A stretch of DNA of 64,000 bases from Cercophora sp. LCS_1 (Eukaryota > Ascomycota > Sordariomycetes > Sordariales > Lasiosphaeriaceae). The notes under the pieces were generated by a model that did not search any database, had not been told where the DNA came from, and was given only the letters and a program-made list of their open reading frames with translations. Positions within the stretch are counted from its first letter, which is position 1, and each line of letters opens with the position of its first letter. Shown here in pieces: positions 12,486-23,936 of this stretch. The stretch lies in the NCBI GenBank assembly GCA_036250225.1, contig JAPZLL010000023.1, positions 186,001 through 250,000 on the forward strand, in the 5' to 3' direction. The translations under genes and the position numbers were made by a program.

Positions 12486-15205
12486 ATGAAGATGCGGTTT
12501 GCGTGGTACGCCGGGGTAAGCAACGAGAGCTTCGCAATTGTCCACGGCATGCGCGCCAGCTCGCTTCCCGGAACTCCGCCTTCTGAAGCTCGGCCGAGCT
12601 CTCCGGGCGTGTCGCCGTATCACCACAAGACTAACCCATGGATTCTAACAGGTTTCGGCGGCCCTCGCGGGCGGCGTGGTCTTATCAGCATTCCACCAAC
12701 GCGCTAACTTCTACTCGGCCATGGTGCATTTGTCGCAGAGTAGCCTCTCGCTGATGGTCAGTCTCACCCCCCGCTGCAACCCCCCTGCGCATCGCATCAC
12801 GCCTCTCCTCGTCGCCGCCACTAACCCGGGTCGCGGTGCAGGTTCTCGTCAATCTAGTGTTTGTTGTCTACGGCACCCTCATCTACGGTCTTCAGCGGCT
12901 GTGCTTCGGTCCTCTCCGTCCTGTCGAAATCGAGCAACTCTACGAGAAAGCATGGTTCGCCGTCACAGAGACATGCCTGGCCATGACCATCTTTCGGGAG
13001 GAGGTCGGCGCATTCTTCCTTGTCATGTTCACGGCCCTGGTGACCGGCAAGGTCTGGGGGTGGATCGGCGAGGGCCGCGTTGAGGTTCTCGAACAGCAGC
13101 CCCCCGCGAATCCGGGCCTCTTTCATACCCGCCTCAGCATATCCTTGCTGCTCAGCATCCTGTATGATACATGGCTTCTTGGTTACGCCGTCAACACGGT
13201 GGTGCAGCAGGCCCGTCCAACCATGATGGTCATGTTCCTCTTTGAGTTCGCCGTCCTTACCGTTTGCTCTTTCCAGACGGGCTCCCGGTATCTGATCTCG
13301 TTGATCGAGCAGCGTGTGGTCAAGCTCCAGACGCAACAGCGACTTGAGGAGCGGCGACGACAGGTTAGAGATGAGAGGGCCGCGGCACTCCGGCGGAGGG
13401 AGGAGGAAGGTAACATCGGCGGAGACGAAGCCGAGTTGCCAAACGAGGACGATGTCGACGAGATGGACATTGAGGTACCAGGCTGGGAGTCAAAGGGCCA
13501 GTGGATCCTCACCCTGGATTTGGTCGCGGATTTCGTCAAGCTGGGTATTTACACGGCCTTTTTCTGCGTACTCTTCACATTCTACGGCCTACCCATTCAC
13601 ATCATCCGCGACTGGTTCATGACGACGAGATCCTTCCTCAAGCGCCTCACCGCTCTTATCCGCTACCGGCAAGCCTTGAAGGACATGAACCAGTACGCAG
13701 ACGCCACGCCCGAAGAGTTGGACCGCGAAAATACCTGCATTATCTGCCGCGAGGAGATGCGGCCGTGGGACCCGGCAGACACTACGCAAGTCGAGCGCAC
13801 TCGAGCAAAGAAGCTCCCATGTGGGCACATTCTTCACTTTGGATGCCTCAAGAGCTGGCTGGAACGCCAGCAAGTGTGCCCGACGTGCCGTCGTCCGGTG
13901 GCGAGGGAAGGAGACCAAGCAGCGAGGAATGGTGATGCCGTCATGTTCAGGCTCAGACTCAACCTGCCGGGAGGCCAAAATCGCCAGGCTGACCCTCCAG
14001 CCAACGGGCAGGCCCAACCCGGCCAAGCAGCCCCGGCGGCACCACACGGGCATGGCCAGGAGAACCAGAATCAAAACCAGAACCAAAATCAACAGAACCA
14101 AAACAGAGGCGTCAGGATGTTTAATCTTGGTCCTCTCCGGCTTGGCATCGCCCAAGGCGGTGTCAATGATCTGCAGGAGATGGCTCAGCGACTCGGAGTG
14201 CCAGCACCCGCCCCTATTGCACCACCGGCCCAACCTCGACCAGCGACTCAGCAGCCAACTAGTAACGATGCCGCTCCCAGTTTGGACCAAATCAGGGCGC
14301 AGCTTTTGGACGTTGGTCAGCGTGTCCAACAGGAAATAGCGACACTCAACAACGCAGCGCATGAGCTGCAGACGTTGAACTACATAGTAAACGAGCTTGG
14401 ACGCTTGCGTCAGCTTCAACAGCAGCATGGGCAGCCGGGACAACCTGGACAGCAACAAATCCCTCCGGCCGTTCCGATGCAGCTCCCTCCCCTGCAACCA
14501 CAACAACACCAACCGTGGGGGATGCCTCCCGCCATGTTCCCTCCGATGCCGCCTGGGCCATTCCCGCTCCCATTACAGTCGTTGCATCCGCTGGCCCACC
14601 GGCCACCAGCTGCCTTTACCAGACACGGCGCTGCTGGCTATGGCACAGCCATCCCCGCAGGCAGTCCCGACCTTCCAGAGGGGGTTGTCATTCCGCCTGG
14701 GTGGTCTTTACTGCCTCTTCAGAGACTAGACGGTGGGGCGCCACCACTGGACCCTACCGTTCCAGCTCCTGAGATCGCCAGCAATTCGCGGCAACCAAGA
14801 GGAAACAACGCAGCAGCACCATCAGCTTCAGAGTCTACGGGCAGATCAGGTACCTCGTCTGCAACGGGCGTCTTGTTGGCGGACGCCACAAGTGCCAGGC
14901 TTACCACAGCACCACCAGAAGGAGCATCTACGACGGCGGCACCTGTCACGGCGCCGACACCCGTTGCTCCAACCTGGGGTGGTTCGGCCCAATTCTTAGC
15001 AAACCGGACGGCGCCCGGCATATTCGGGTATCAGCCCGAGACTGCGCCAGCTTCCCAGGATCAAGATGGCGAAGCGAGCGAAGTACCAGCGACAGCAAAT
15101 GGCTCCGCTGCAGAGAGCAGTGAGCCAAGTGGCAGTGCGGATAACAAAGGCAAGGCCAAGGCTGCCACGGTCGAAGAGGCATCTGACGACGAGGATGAAG
15201 TATGA
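12486..15205 (+). CDS. hrd1: HRD1-type ER E3 ubiquitin ligase
   Basis: Membrane E3 ligase of ER-associated degradation. It marks misfolded ER proteins for the proteasome. Exons 12486-12515, 12652-12756 and 12842-15205 give 832 aa. Both introns have clear GTAAGC/GTCAGT donors and CTAAC branch sites. The N-terminal 300 residues carry about six hydrophobic segments, the last near 272-295. A charged Arg/Glu/Asp-rich loop precedes that last segment. A RING-H2 domain spans residues 344-394: it starts CIICREEM, holds the central CGHILHFGCL and ends CPTCRR, with all eight metal ligands present. The long C-terminal tail is rich in Gln, Asn, Pro and Ala, with a short Asn-Gln repeat and an acidic end. 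The very short first exon (ten codons) is supported by its strong donor and in-phase join. It is convergent with the coiled-coil gene downstream. Confidence 0.93.
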
Positions 15206-15593
15206 GCGTGTTTTGAGCTGTGCATCTTGTAGGCGTTTGGGACTTGGGGACTCGGTTGCTTAGATGAAATAAACTGCAGCGTTGGCTGAGAACAAACTCC
15301 AGATTTGGGCTTCTTACGTACATACTGCCCATGAGACTAGCATGAATTGATACCATAAATAACCGCATGTCGGGTATCTCTCATTTCTCAATCTAGCTTA
15401 CATCTCAAGTGTGTGTGGGTATAAAACAAGGACCAAGACATGACAGACATCCACCCTTAACCCTCTCTTTTTTCTTTTTCCAGTTCCGCTAACCTAGGTC
15501 AAGTAGCCTCCGCAAATGAAGATGTTTTAATGGGAGAGAAAAAAAAATATTAATAATGCTTTAAGCAACCAAAATCGCAATTTCAAACATCCT
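15206..15593. other. convergent intergenic region
   Basis: This stretch of 388 bases holds only the two facing 3' ends of the HRD1 gene (+) and the coiled-coil gene (-). An A-rich run lies near 15540. No gene seen. Confidence 0.7.
15268..15273 (+). terminator. poly(A) signal of the HRD1 gene
   Basis: AATAAA hexamer 63 nt after the stop codon, in a normal position for a fungal 3' UTR. Confidence 0.4.
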
Positions 15594-17666
15594 TTACCCT
15601 TTTGCGCTCATTGCCGACCGCGAGCCGGTCCTCCGCCGTTGGTGATGGCGTCTCTCACCACCGTCCTCGCTCCTTGCTCGTTCGGAACCTCCGACGATCG
15701 AGTTGACATTGACAGCCCACTCGCTTTCGTCGTCCACTTCCAGCTCATCACGGGCCGTCATGGGACCGGCAAAACCCTGGGGGGACAAGTTGGCCGCGTC
15801 ATCCTTGCGCCAGTGGTACAGAACGTCTTCCTGCCAGCGACGTATGTTTGCGATTCTAAACATGCCTTCCGAGATGGAGAAGATGAGCTCCGCTTCCATC
15901 GGACACGTACGCAGTCTGTGTATGAGCCATCTGTTGATGTAGTCAGGCTTGCTGTCCGCTCCCTTTTTTATGAGGTTGTTGATGCCCAGCTCTTTCATAA
16001 GTTCCGCACGCCGCCGTGCGGCAGCGGGATCATCATTGGGGTATCGCTGCAGGTGTTCGAGGCCGGCTTTGGGCTCGAGCAGATCCAGCACGTGAGAGGG
16101 GTTCGATAGTAGGATCGGGAATCGCGGGTGAGCGAGGGCGCCGGGACCCCTTGGTTGTTCGTCTATTGCTATTGTCGTGTTCCCGTCAAGCGGGATTGGC
16201 GCGGACCGGCTGGCTGAGCGTATGGTATACAGCTCGTGGTACGGTGCATTTTTTCGCATCACGTCCTTTTCCTCGCACAGGGCTAGCAGCCGGTCGACTG
16301 TGTCTCTGGACTCCTCGACTGCTTTCCCTGCCAGCTCTTGGTTCTGCTCGTATTTGTGAAGGAATTCGAGATCCTCTAGGTCGATCGGTATGCCGTACTT
16401 GGCTCTGAACTGGGCTGGTGTCGCGGGAAAGTGAGACAATGACGATTTTAATGATTTCAGGTCTTCTTCGCTCATCGAGGCGCCTTGGTTGACCCGTGCT
16501 CTGTCTCGATAGAGGTCCATTACGAGCCCATGAAGGATTTTGTCGCGATGATGGCGGAGCTCGTCATGGTGCTCCTTGGCGAGGTTGAACTCGCCAGCAG
16601 CTTCGAGAAGCTCTTGGTAGAGCGGGTGAACGTCCTCGTCCCGCTCGCCGCGTATCCCCAAGAGGCTTGTCCTTGACACTCGGTCGTCTTCGTGATCTTG
16701 CTCATCTGGGGTTAGATCGCCATCGCTTTTGTCATCAATTTCGTTGTCGTCATTGGTTATAACACGATACAAGTCGCCTTCAAGGGTCTCAAGCTCGGTT
16801 TCCTCATGTATGAGTTTGTCCTCCAGGGCCTCGTACGCGTCCTCGACAAGGTAATACTCGTTGCGAATGCGCTGCAACTCGCCAAATTTTTGGGGGAGAA
16901 CCTCGGTATCAATGGTAGTCACCGATCTCCGAGCCAGCAAATGAGGCCTCAGGAATTGCATAAATGCATTGTCCTTCTCGTCCTTCTTCCGTCGGAGGGT
17001 CTGGACCTCCTTCCGCTTCACCTTGAGTTCTTCTCGCAGCTCTACGACCTGCCGGCGCTGGCTGAGCACTTTGCCCCAGAGAGCATCATGCTCGGCCCTA
17101 GCTGAGCTTGTCGTTCTATCTGAACGACCTGAATCAGAGCTGGGCGGCCGCTGGAGCCCAGTGCGACTTGCAGGTGGGCGGAGAGAGTGGAAACTTCCCG
17201 GGGGTGTCGCACGCAACAGAAACGGTGGTACCCCGATACCACGCCCACCTATGCCAAAAGCCCCGAACCCGAACGGACGCTGAGTCACAACCGGAAACGC
17301 ATCGTCAGAGCTGGCCGTCGACTCGGATCCTTGTGACAAGTCCTCCGAAGTCGAGTCTCGAGCGGAGCTGGAGGTCTGTTCGTCCCCATGTGGGCTGCGG
17401 TTGTTTGCGCCCATGGGCGGTGGATTGTAAGGAGTCCTACCAGGGATTCTGGTGTGGCTTGGCAGTGCAAAATTCGCCGGGGTCCGGCTTGGGCTCATCG
17501 GGCTCGGTCCGGGTGGAGTCGCCGTCCTCTGGCCGTCCCGGGTTTGAGCCAAGCTAGGGTCGGCTCCGCTTGCGATCCAGTCGTGGGGCGACCCGATCCC
17601 GTGCGGAACGTCGCGCCGGAGCGGCGCCGGCGGTTTGGCGGATCTCGTGGGCGTAACCGGCGCCAT
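15594..17666 (-). CDS. coiled-coil protein of unknown function
   Basis: A single open frame of 690 aa from ATG at 17666 to the stop at 15594, without an obvious intron. I do not recognise a named domain. The first 190 residues are Pro/Ser/Thr-rich and disordered and contain a Gly/Phe-rich patch. A strongly charged segment with heptad character (about 190-300) looks like a coiled coil, followed by an acidic stretch. The C-terminal third, containing YINRWLIHRLR and a later EGMFRIANIRRWQEDVLYHW stretch, is globular and looks the most conserved, before a basic tail. No signal peptide or membrane segment is visible. Length, codon use and lack of stops make it a real gene. A structural or scaffold role is only a guess. 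Confidence 0.8.
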   Translation of the reverse strand: MAPVTPTRSAKPPAPLRRDVPHGIGSPHDWIASGADPSLAQTRDGQRTATPPGPSPMSPSRTPANFALPSHTRIPGRTPYNPPPMGANNRSPHGDEQTSSSARDSTSEDLSQGSESTASSDDAFPVVTQRPFGFGAFGIGGRGIGVPPFLLRATPPGSFHSLRPPASRTGLQRPPSSDSGRSDRTTSSARAEHDALWGKVLSQRRQVVELREELKVKRKEVQTLRRKKDEKDNAFMQFLRPHLLARRSVTTIDTEVLPQKFGELQRIRNEYYLVEDAYEALEDKLIHEETELETLEGDLYRVITNDDNEIDDKSDGDLTPDEQDHEDDRVSRTSLLGIRGERDEDVHPLYQELLEAAGEFNLAKEHHDELRHHRDKILHGLVMDLYRDRARVNQGASMSEEDLKSLKSSLSHFPATPAQFRAKYGIPIDLEDLEFLHKYEQNQELAGKAVEESRDTVDRLLALCEEKDVMRKNAPYHELYTIRSASRSAPIPLDGNTTIAIDEQPRGPGALAHPRFPILLSNPSHVLDLLEPKAGLEHLQRYPNDDPAAARRRAELMKELGINNLIKKGADSKPDYINRWLIHRLRTCPMEAELIFSISEGMFRIANIRRWQEDVLYHWRKDDAANLSPQGFAGPMTARDELEVDDESEWAVNVNSIVGGSERARSEDGGERRHHQRRRTGSRSAMSAKG

Positions 17667-19056
17667 GGATGATCAGTTGCGTTCACTATATCAACACGAC
17701 ATTCTCAACGACAGTCGCCATCCGAGGATGTGGTCGTAAAGGCAGGCGCAAAGGCGGTACGTCCGCAGCAAACGCGACAACGTGAGGTTGAGAGAGAGTT
17801 TAGCTGGAGACCGCGCGCTGCTGTGCCTTGTTCTGGGTCGCGTGCGTTCTGGCTGAAAGCAAGTAGCATGGCCGGTGTGCGTCAACATACCGTGCCTTTT
17901 TGAGGTGAGCAGCTCGGGAAGCGGGAGACGAGCTTGGTTGGCGGCTGTCTGGAAACAGAAAAATAGGTTGCCCCTCAGTTCCCAGTCTCAGTGCCCGCCT
18001 CGTTCGCGGGCGGCTCTGCGGGGTGCTCGCCCCAGATTCACTGACTGACAGCCTGTCCTGTGGCTGCTGGCCAGGCCACACACCCCGTTCCCAAAGTCAG
18101 GAGACAGTCATAGCTCGTCGTAATGCCTGCCACAGGCCTCTTGTAACAACCCGGGTGGTGTATTCTTGGCCGCACAGCCATGGCGTCGCTTTTCATTTGT
18201 CCAAACTCCAAACAGAGATGCAGGGCGAGCCAATGTCGGCACGGACGGATCCACCATTGCGGGAGACGGGACTCGGGAGTCCTGTCGGGAGTCTTTGAGG
18301 CCCCCCACCTTTCCTGAGAGCGACAGATGCACGCTTGCCCGAATCTAGGAATTGCAACTTCCTCGTCGTCTCACAGTCTTGGTTCCACTTTCTGTGTCGC
18401 TGCCCGACATTCCCAGCTCCAGCTTATTTGCTGAGCGGGGCAGAATGTCAGGCCTTTGCTCTGCAGGAGTGATGGTGCGCCGGGGAGGCAAGGCATTGGC
18501 GCGAAAAGATAAGACACCAGCTGCGGCCACCCTTCGAAGGTGGTGCTCGACTGATCCGGCCGTTATTCGTCGCTTTCGATCCCCGGGTCGTCGACTGGGT
18601 CCTCCGCCAGCAGCCGCTGCAACCCACCACATCTTCGCAACCACTGCAATCGTCCTCCAGCCGTCTCCCTCGCAGCCACTCGCCGAAGCTATTCAGCCGA
18701 CGGCAGGGTCCGGTTGGCGCTGCGAATGGGGTTCGGGTCCATGTGTCACGAGCAACCCATCAGCACCAATTAGAACTGCATTCTAATCGTGTGAGCCGTC
18801 CCTGTGTTTCCTCGCTGGAGTGCGGCTCTGTCGCCGGACGGGGCAACGTCTTAAGGAAGCAGTTGGTGACGAGAGATCCCCTGTCACGCCCACCCTCCAT
18901 CGGTTTTTTTGGACACGCCGTCATATTTCCCGGGCCACTTCATGTGCTGCGCATTCCCGGTCCGTAAGCGACGTCCCCAGTGTCTTGCTTTCGCCGGCGC
19001 CTTCCATATACGACCCGATACTGCCTCTCGCTGCCTCACCACAGGACGCTATCGTC
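17667..19056. other. divergent promoter region
   Basis: This 1.4-kb region separates the start of the coiled-coil gene (-) from the start of the DUF6590 gene (+), so it must hold both promoters. No gene or RNA was recognised. Open frames are short and Arg/Ser-rich. Confidence 0.6.
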
Positions 19057-21096
19057 ATGAGCAGTAATAACCAGTACCCTAATTGGCACGGCCACGGACA
19101 AGGGTGGGCCCAGCCCGCGGACGGGCTCCAAGTGCCGGAAGAGGACGGTAGGGATCCTGACCTGCACCTCAATGTTTGGTTCAGCTGTTAAACATTCCCC
19201 TGTCAGATCAAGGGCATCAAGGGCACTATCAGCCCTACTACAATAACAATGAGAGCGCCCCGCGTGCTGGCGATGTCGCCGACTTGACCGAGGCTTTCCA
19301 AAACACCAACATACAGGAGGATTTGTCTAATGATCATGAGGCATACGGCGGCCAGTACCCGTATAACAATGACTATTACTATCAGAGCACCAGAGCCGCG
19401 AGTGTTGGGGTAGCATCAACGGACGATGAGAGCCAACACCAGACATACATGCCCGCCTCTCAAGGCTACAATCAAGTTCCACCCAGCGGAAACAAAAAGG
19501 GTGAGAGGGGGCCCAGGAACAAACAAAAAGTTCCTACAGAGAAACACAAAGGCAACAAGACTACCTCCTCATCATCAAAAGAGCAGAGCTCGAGGTCACA
19601 GCAGGGACAGAGTGCAGCAATATACGGTGCAGACGACCCATTTTTCGCCGGGCCTCAGATCCCGGCCGAGGCCTGTGTAGAAGAGTCTCAAGGAGACACC
19701 GAGTACCACGGTTATTATCAGCCATCTTCTGAGGTGCAGAGCGATCAACAAGGTGGGCTCAGTTGTCCGCTGTTTCGAACCACGCCACTGACTGAGAACA
19801 GAGGCCGCAACCCATAACACGGACTATAGTCACAACCCGAAGCCTTACAACGATCACTATCAACCTCCGAGGCAGTCAAAACCTTCGAAGAGGTCAAAAG
19901 GGAAGCAGAGGGAAGTCCCGACATGGGATGAATCAAATTCTTCGACATATGGTACGTATCTGGATTGGTTTCTGTGTGTGGTTCGGTGCTGACTGTCTGC
20001 CAAAGCAAGTGGTGCTTTCGAAAACGCCAGCGATACTCGCGAGATACCGGCGCAAGATGATGGTTACGGGACCGGATTTGATGATTCACAGGACGATGGA
20101 TACGGCACGGGACAGCACAGCGATATTTCAGAGGCCTCTTCGGCGACGACGCACTCCGACCTGTATGGCGACGGCGAGGCTGACGATCTTGGAGACGGCG
20201 CGAAAACGCCGACCGGATTGAACCCTGCCCAGACACTGCAGCCACCTAGCCTGGATTACCTGAATAGCCAGCTAGGATACCATCAAGGCTTTTCTGAAAC
20301 CTCGTACCCCGTGGATGAGGACTCGATGGTGGGACAGGGGAATCCTCTGGACTCACGTGAGACCTTCACCATCCAAAAATCGTGACCGCGATGCTGACAA
20401 CTTGGCACCAGGCTATGTCGTCGAAAACTCAAACAGATTCATTCCAGGCGAGGTAAGTGAACACGCCCGTAACCGTGGAGCCACTATGATAAACATCTAA
20501 TCTTTTCCCAGGTGTTCAAAACGCTCTGGTCGGAGCCCCTTGGGGCCTCGAGGAAGGACGACGAGAAGACGACCGAAGTTGAAGTCCGAGAATCAATGGG
20601 CGAGAAATTTTATTTTGGAGTTCGTCGCTTCATCGTTATTGCCAATGACGAGGGGAACTGCACCTGCGTGTAAGTGAGCTGCACCTTTTATTCTGATCGT
20701 GGCTCACACTGAGAAAGGCCCATTCTGACGTATGAACGGCGTGGATGCACCAAGCGTGGCGTCAAGGCAGGGAAGCATGGAATTGTGTACCCATCGACGG
20801 GGAGGCCACATGCTATGCCTGGCGAACCGGCACTGGGGTTCCAGCCTGTGCGAATGAGGCTTGATCATGCAACCGAGAAGCTGGCTAAAGAATCGCGAAT
20901 CAACTACGCCAAGCTCGTCACGATCGAGCACAACGTCAAGGTTTTCTTCATTGGTCGAATTGTCCGCAACGACTTTGACGCTGTACAGAGGGCTGTCGAG
21001 GACTGCTGGGCAGCCAAGCTCCACCGCGCGGGCGATCCGTCACGCAAACAAGGCGGAGGGGGAGGAGGGAATCGTCGAAACCGACGAGAAGGTTAG
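19057..21096 (+). CDS. DUF6590-domain protein, seven exons
   Basis: Seven exons give 571 aa: 19057-19147, 19207-19752, 19802-19951, 20006-20356, 20412-20452, 20512-20669 and 20718-21096. Every join keeps frame, and the introns are 46 to 60 nt with standard signals. The first 380 residues are low-complexity: rich in Tyr, Asn, Gln, Gly, Ser and Asp, with a lysine-rich patch and a twofold DDGYGTG repeat. The C-terminal part from about residue 385 begins FIPGEVFKTLWSEP and continues through FGVRRFIVIAN, CTCVPILTYERRGC and VYPSTG. This matches my memory of the fungal DUF6590 domain, whose function is unknown. The protein ends in a Gly/Arg/Asn-rich basic tail, which could bind nucleic acid. No membrane segment is visible. 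Confidence 0.85.
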
Positions 21097-23936
21097 CAGC
21101 AGAGGTTAGAGCCGACAAACGTCGGGTCCACGGCCTACTATTTTTCATCCTCATGTCGATCACCGACCTGAGGCAACCGAGCCATATCGGCGATAAGGGG
21201 GTAGTTACCTCCGCGAAACTCCATACGTTGTGCCAGGTGCTACGCTCCGGCTAGCCTGATATCGGGCGGTCCATTCATCCATTTGGGCTCACTCGTCAGC
21301 ATCATCTTCGGTTGCACCATCATTCCTCGTATCAGATTGGTCATTTTTGTCTTTACATTTTCCCAACGGAACCATCCATCAACACCTTCACGTGGAAGGG
21401 AGAGGGCGGCCTGTCAGAACGACCAGACCCGTTTTCAGTTTCATTTTCACGATGATGACCTCCAAACTTTTACTGCTCTTTTATGTTTTCATCTGTATTG
21501 GTTGATCTTATTATTCCGGGCGCATAACAGATGGACTGTGTTTACTTGCGTTCACGTCCTAGGCAGTTGATCGTAATCTACCAAATCTACGAAGACAACA
21601 CTTCCGAAGTTACGGGCCCGCACAATGGCGGACAGCAACGACACGCTCGTCTTCATCAAGCGTTGGGAGAGACCAAAAATCGTGGATGCAATAGGATTAC
21701 AACGAGGTGGGAAACAAGAGATGGCGGATTTGGGAGCTGCCCCATTGGGCTGCTCGTGATAGTCTTACCCCTGACTGCATAGAAGCCTCGGTGGCTCCAT
21801 TCGCCAGCCATATGAAAGCACTTATTTGAGTAGATATGGGCTGTCCTACCCTCGTGATGCTTTCCCCGATTGCAGGTTCTTCTTCATCGGAATTCTCCCC
21901 ATATGGCGTTCGATGTGCATTGGGTTGCCCTTGACCTAGTCCACGATCGTCTTCAAACTGTGATCACACGACACACGCCCCGCACGGGGATGCTCGTTCG
22001 AAGAGTCGGCGTTAAGTTGCGACTCAAATGGTTTTCTGCCCAACCCAGCGTCTGGTTGGGTATCGACAGAATGTCAAGAGCCGAATAGGTTGGTCCCAGA
22101 GGAGCAGGCGGTCTTGGCATATCCTCGAGATGCCGGCACGGCTCCGACGATGTCAGTCAACCGAGCAACCGGAACCGTAACTTTCATTGCGTCATCCTGC
22201 AAACTATACGCTGGTTGAGTCGAGTCGGCCTGCTAGAGCTGGGGAAAATCCCGCATTGACGCAGGCAAAGCGCGCATCTGCGGGCATCGCAACCACGGAG
22301 AGGAGGGGGCGCATCTTGGGTTGTTCGTCCCAGCCTTGCGCAAGCACAGTACCGCGATGTCGGTCATGCATTTGGACACTCCGACGGCGCTGGGCGGTGA
22401 CGCAGCCCTGCCCATCGCATCGCATGGGTCCCTACATCATTTCAATGGACAACTGGACCTGGACTTGGTGAGAAGGTTTGTTGATGTGAGACAGGGATGT
22501 TTTGTGGAACAAACATTCTCGCCTAGAAAAATTATCTGATCCGTTTCCCGGAGATCTAAATAATCTAATCAATCAATCTCAACAAACGAAATGTGTGTGA
22601 GCTGGGGGATATGCGCCCGTTGGCGCAAGTTGTGGGGCCGATTGATAACATCCTGATTGATTGATTGATTGATTAGATACGGTACCGCAGACCGCCATGG
22701 CACAGTGCCACTTGAACTGTGTCTTGGAGTGCGCCGAGCTCGGAGCAGGGGGTGTAGACGGGCCCGGCCGCATTTCGCGGAGTTCCATTCTGTCTTTTCA
22801 GTCCGCGCCGAAGGCCATTTCCACCCGGACTTGGAGACGTGTCCCGTCAGGACGGTCTGCACTTTTCCAAGCCGGGTGATGCCAGGGAATTACCACCACA
22901 TTGGTTACGCGCTATTATGTGGGCGGACGGCTTGGATCATGCACAGAAAACGGCTGAAGGATGGGGTACTTAGTGGATGACACCATGTAAAATGAAGCTG
23001 GCGTGAGAGTGGTTCAACTTCAAGACGAAGCCGGGGAATCGCCCTGGCATGCCTGGTTTCTCCGATCAGGAAACCAGGAGAAAGGGGCTGTTGCACATCG
23101 TCTCCGCCCTCCATCGCCTCGGGGGCTGAGTCCTCGGCCAAGGAGCTATCCTGCTGGCCTGGATCGCCTGGACAGTCTTGCTGGAGCTGAAAGTCACGAG
23201 ATACGGATCCTGTCCACAAGAGCCTCAGAGAATCCTTGTATAGTGAGAGCCGGGACCGATAGCGCGCATGTTTAGGCGGTTCTGGCTCTTGATCTGCCGC
23301 GGAAACCTTTTCCCACATGCCCGTCTGCAATGTCACAGTCGCCTTTGCCGCAGCATCGGGTGGAAACGGCAAGCACACCTCGGTCCCACCCGTCCCATCT
23401 TGAGGAAGAAAAAGCTGCGCACTGTGTCGGCCCCCGCCAGCCCAAAACTGCAGGTTGTTTCTAGCGCTAGCCCCAGCCTTGTGCAGTGTCCCAGGCCGCT
23501 TACCTCAACGATCGCTTCGTGGCCTGCAATATGACGGACGATTAGTTAAAGATCACCAATTTCCCAGTCTCTCGATTCCCAAGCTTTCTCGACCTCTCCA
23601 TTCTGCCCTATTCAGCGCATGATCTCACCCGTTCGTTGTCTGATTGTTAGGTCCAGCTGATTCACCAACTGGGTTGCTCCCTGAATTAAAACCGTCTAGC
23701 GAGGACACACCGTGTTCTCGGTCGACCTCGGTCCAGAACGCATCGGCATCAGGTTTTTGTTTTTCCGCCAAAAATCCGGTCATGCATTCACACTATCTTT
23801 GACCCTCGCCGACTAGTTCACCCTTGCCACCTCGACATTGATCTCGTCGCCCCTCGCCGCTTATATCCTTTTTCTTCGACTGCTTTCCTGTTCCCGCGGC
23901 TTCATCCTTGGGCTTCATCCTCGGGCCATTGCTAAA
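21097..23936. other. intergenic region with a GATT inverted repeat
   Basis: No gene I can support in 2.8 kb. The longest frame, 22905-23378 on the minus strand (157 codons), has no recognisable content. The stretch includes a GATT/AATC inverted repeat (separate entry). The final part, pyrimidine-rich from about 23.55 kb, is the promoter and 5' leader of the reductase gene. Confidence 0.55.
22563..22678. repeat. inverted repeat with (GATT)5 microsatellite
   Basis: A perfect 16-bp inverted repeat. The left arm is 22563-22578 and the right arm 22663-22678, with 84 nt between. The right arm lies at the end of five tandem GATT units (22655-22674). The RNA or single-stranded DNA could fold into a long-loop hairpin. 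It may equally reflect two opposite microsatellite tracts. Confidence 0.6.

Noticed and set aside
22905..23378. 157-codon minus-strand frame
   Set aside because: Fair composition but no family, no neighbouring exons and no convincing start context, so not called as a gene.
23838..23936. upstream in-frame start of the reductase
   Set aside because: Sequence before 23937 is pyrimidine-rich like a 5' leader. The hydrophobic extension is not needed for the family.
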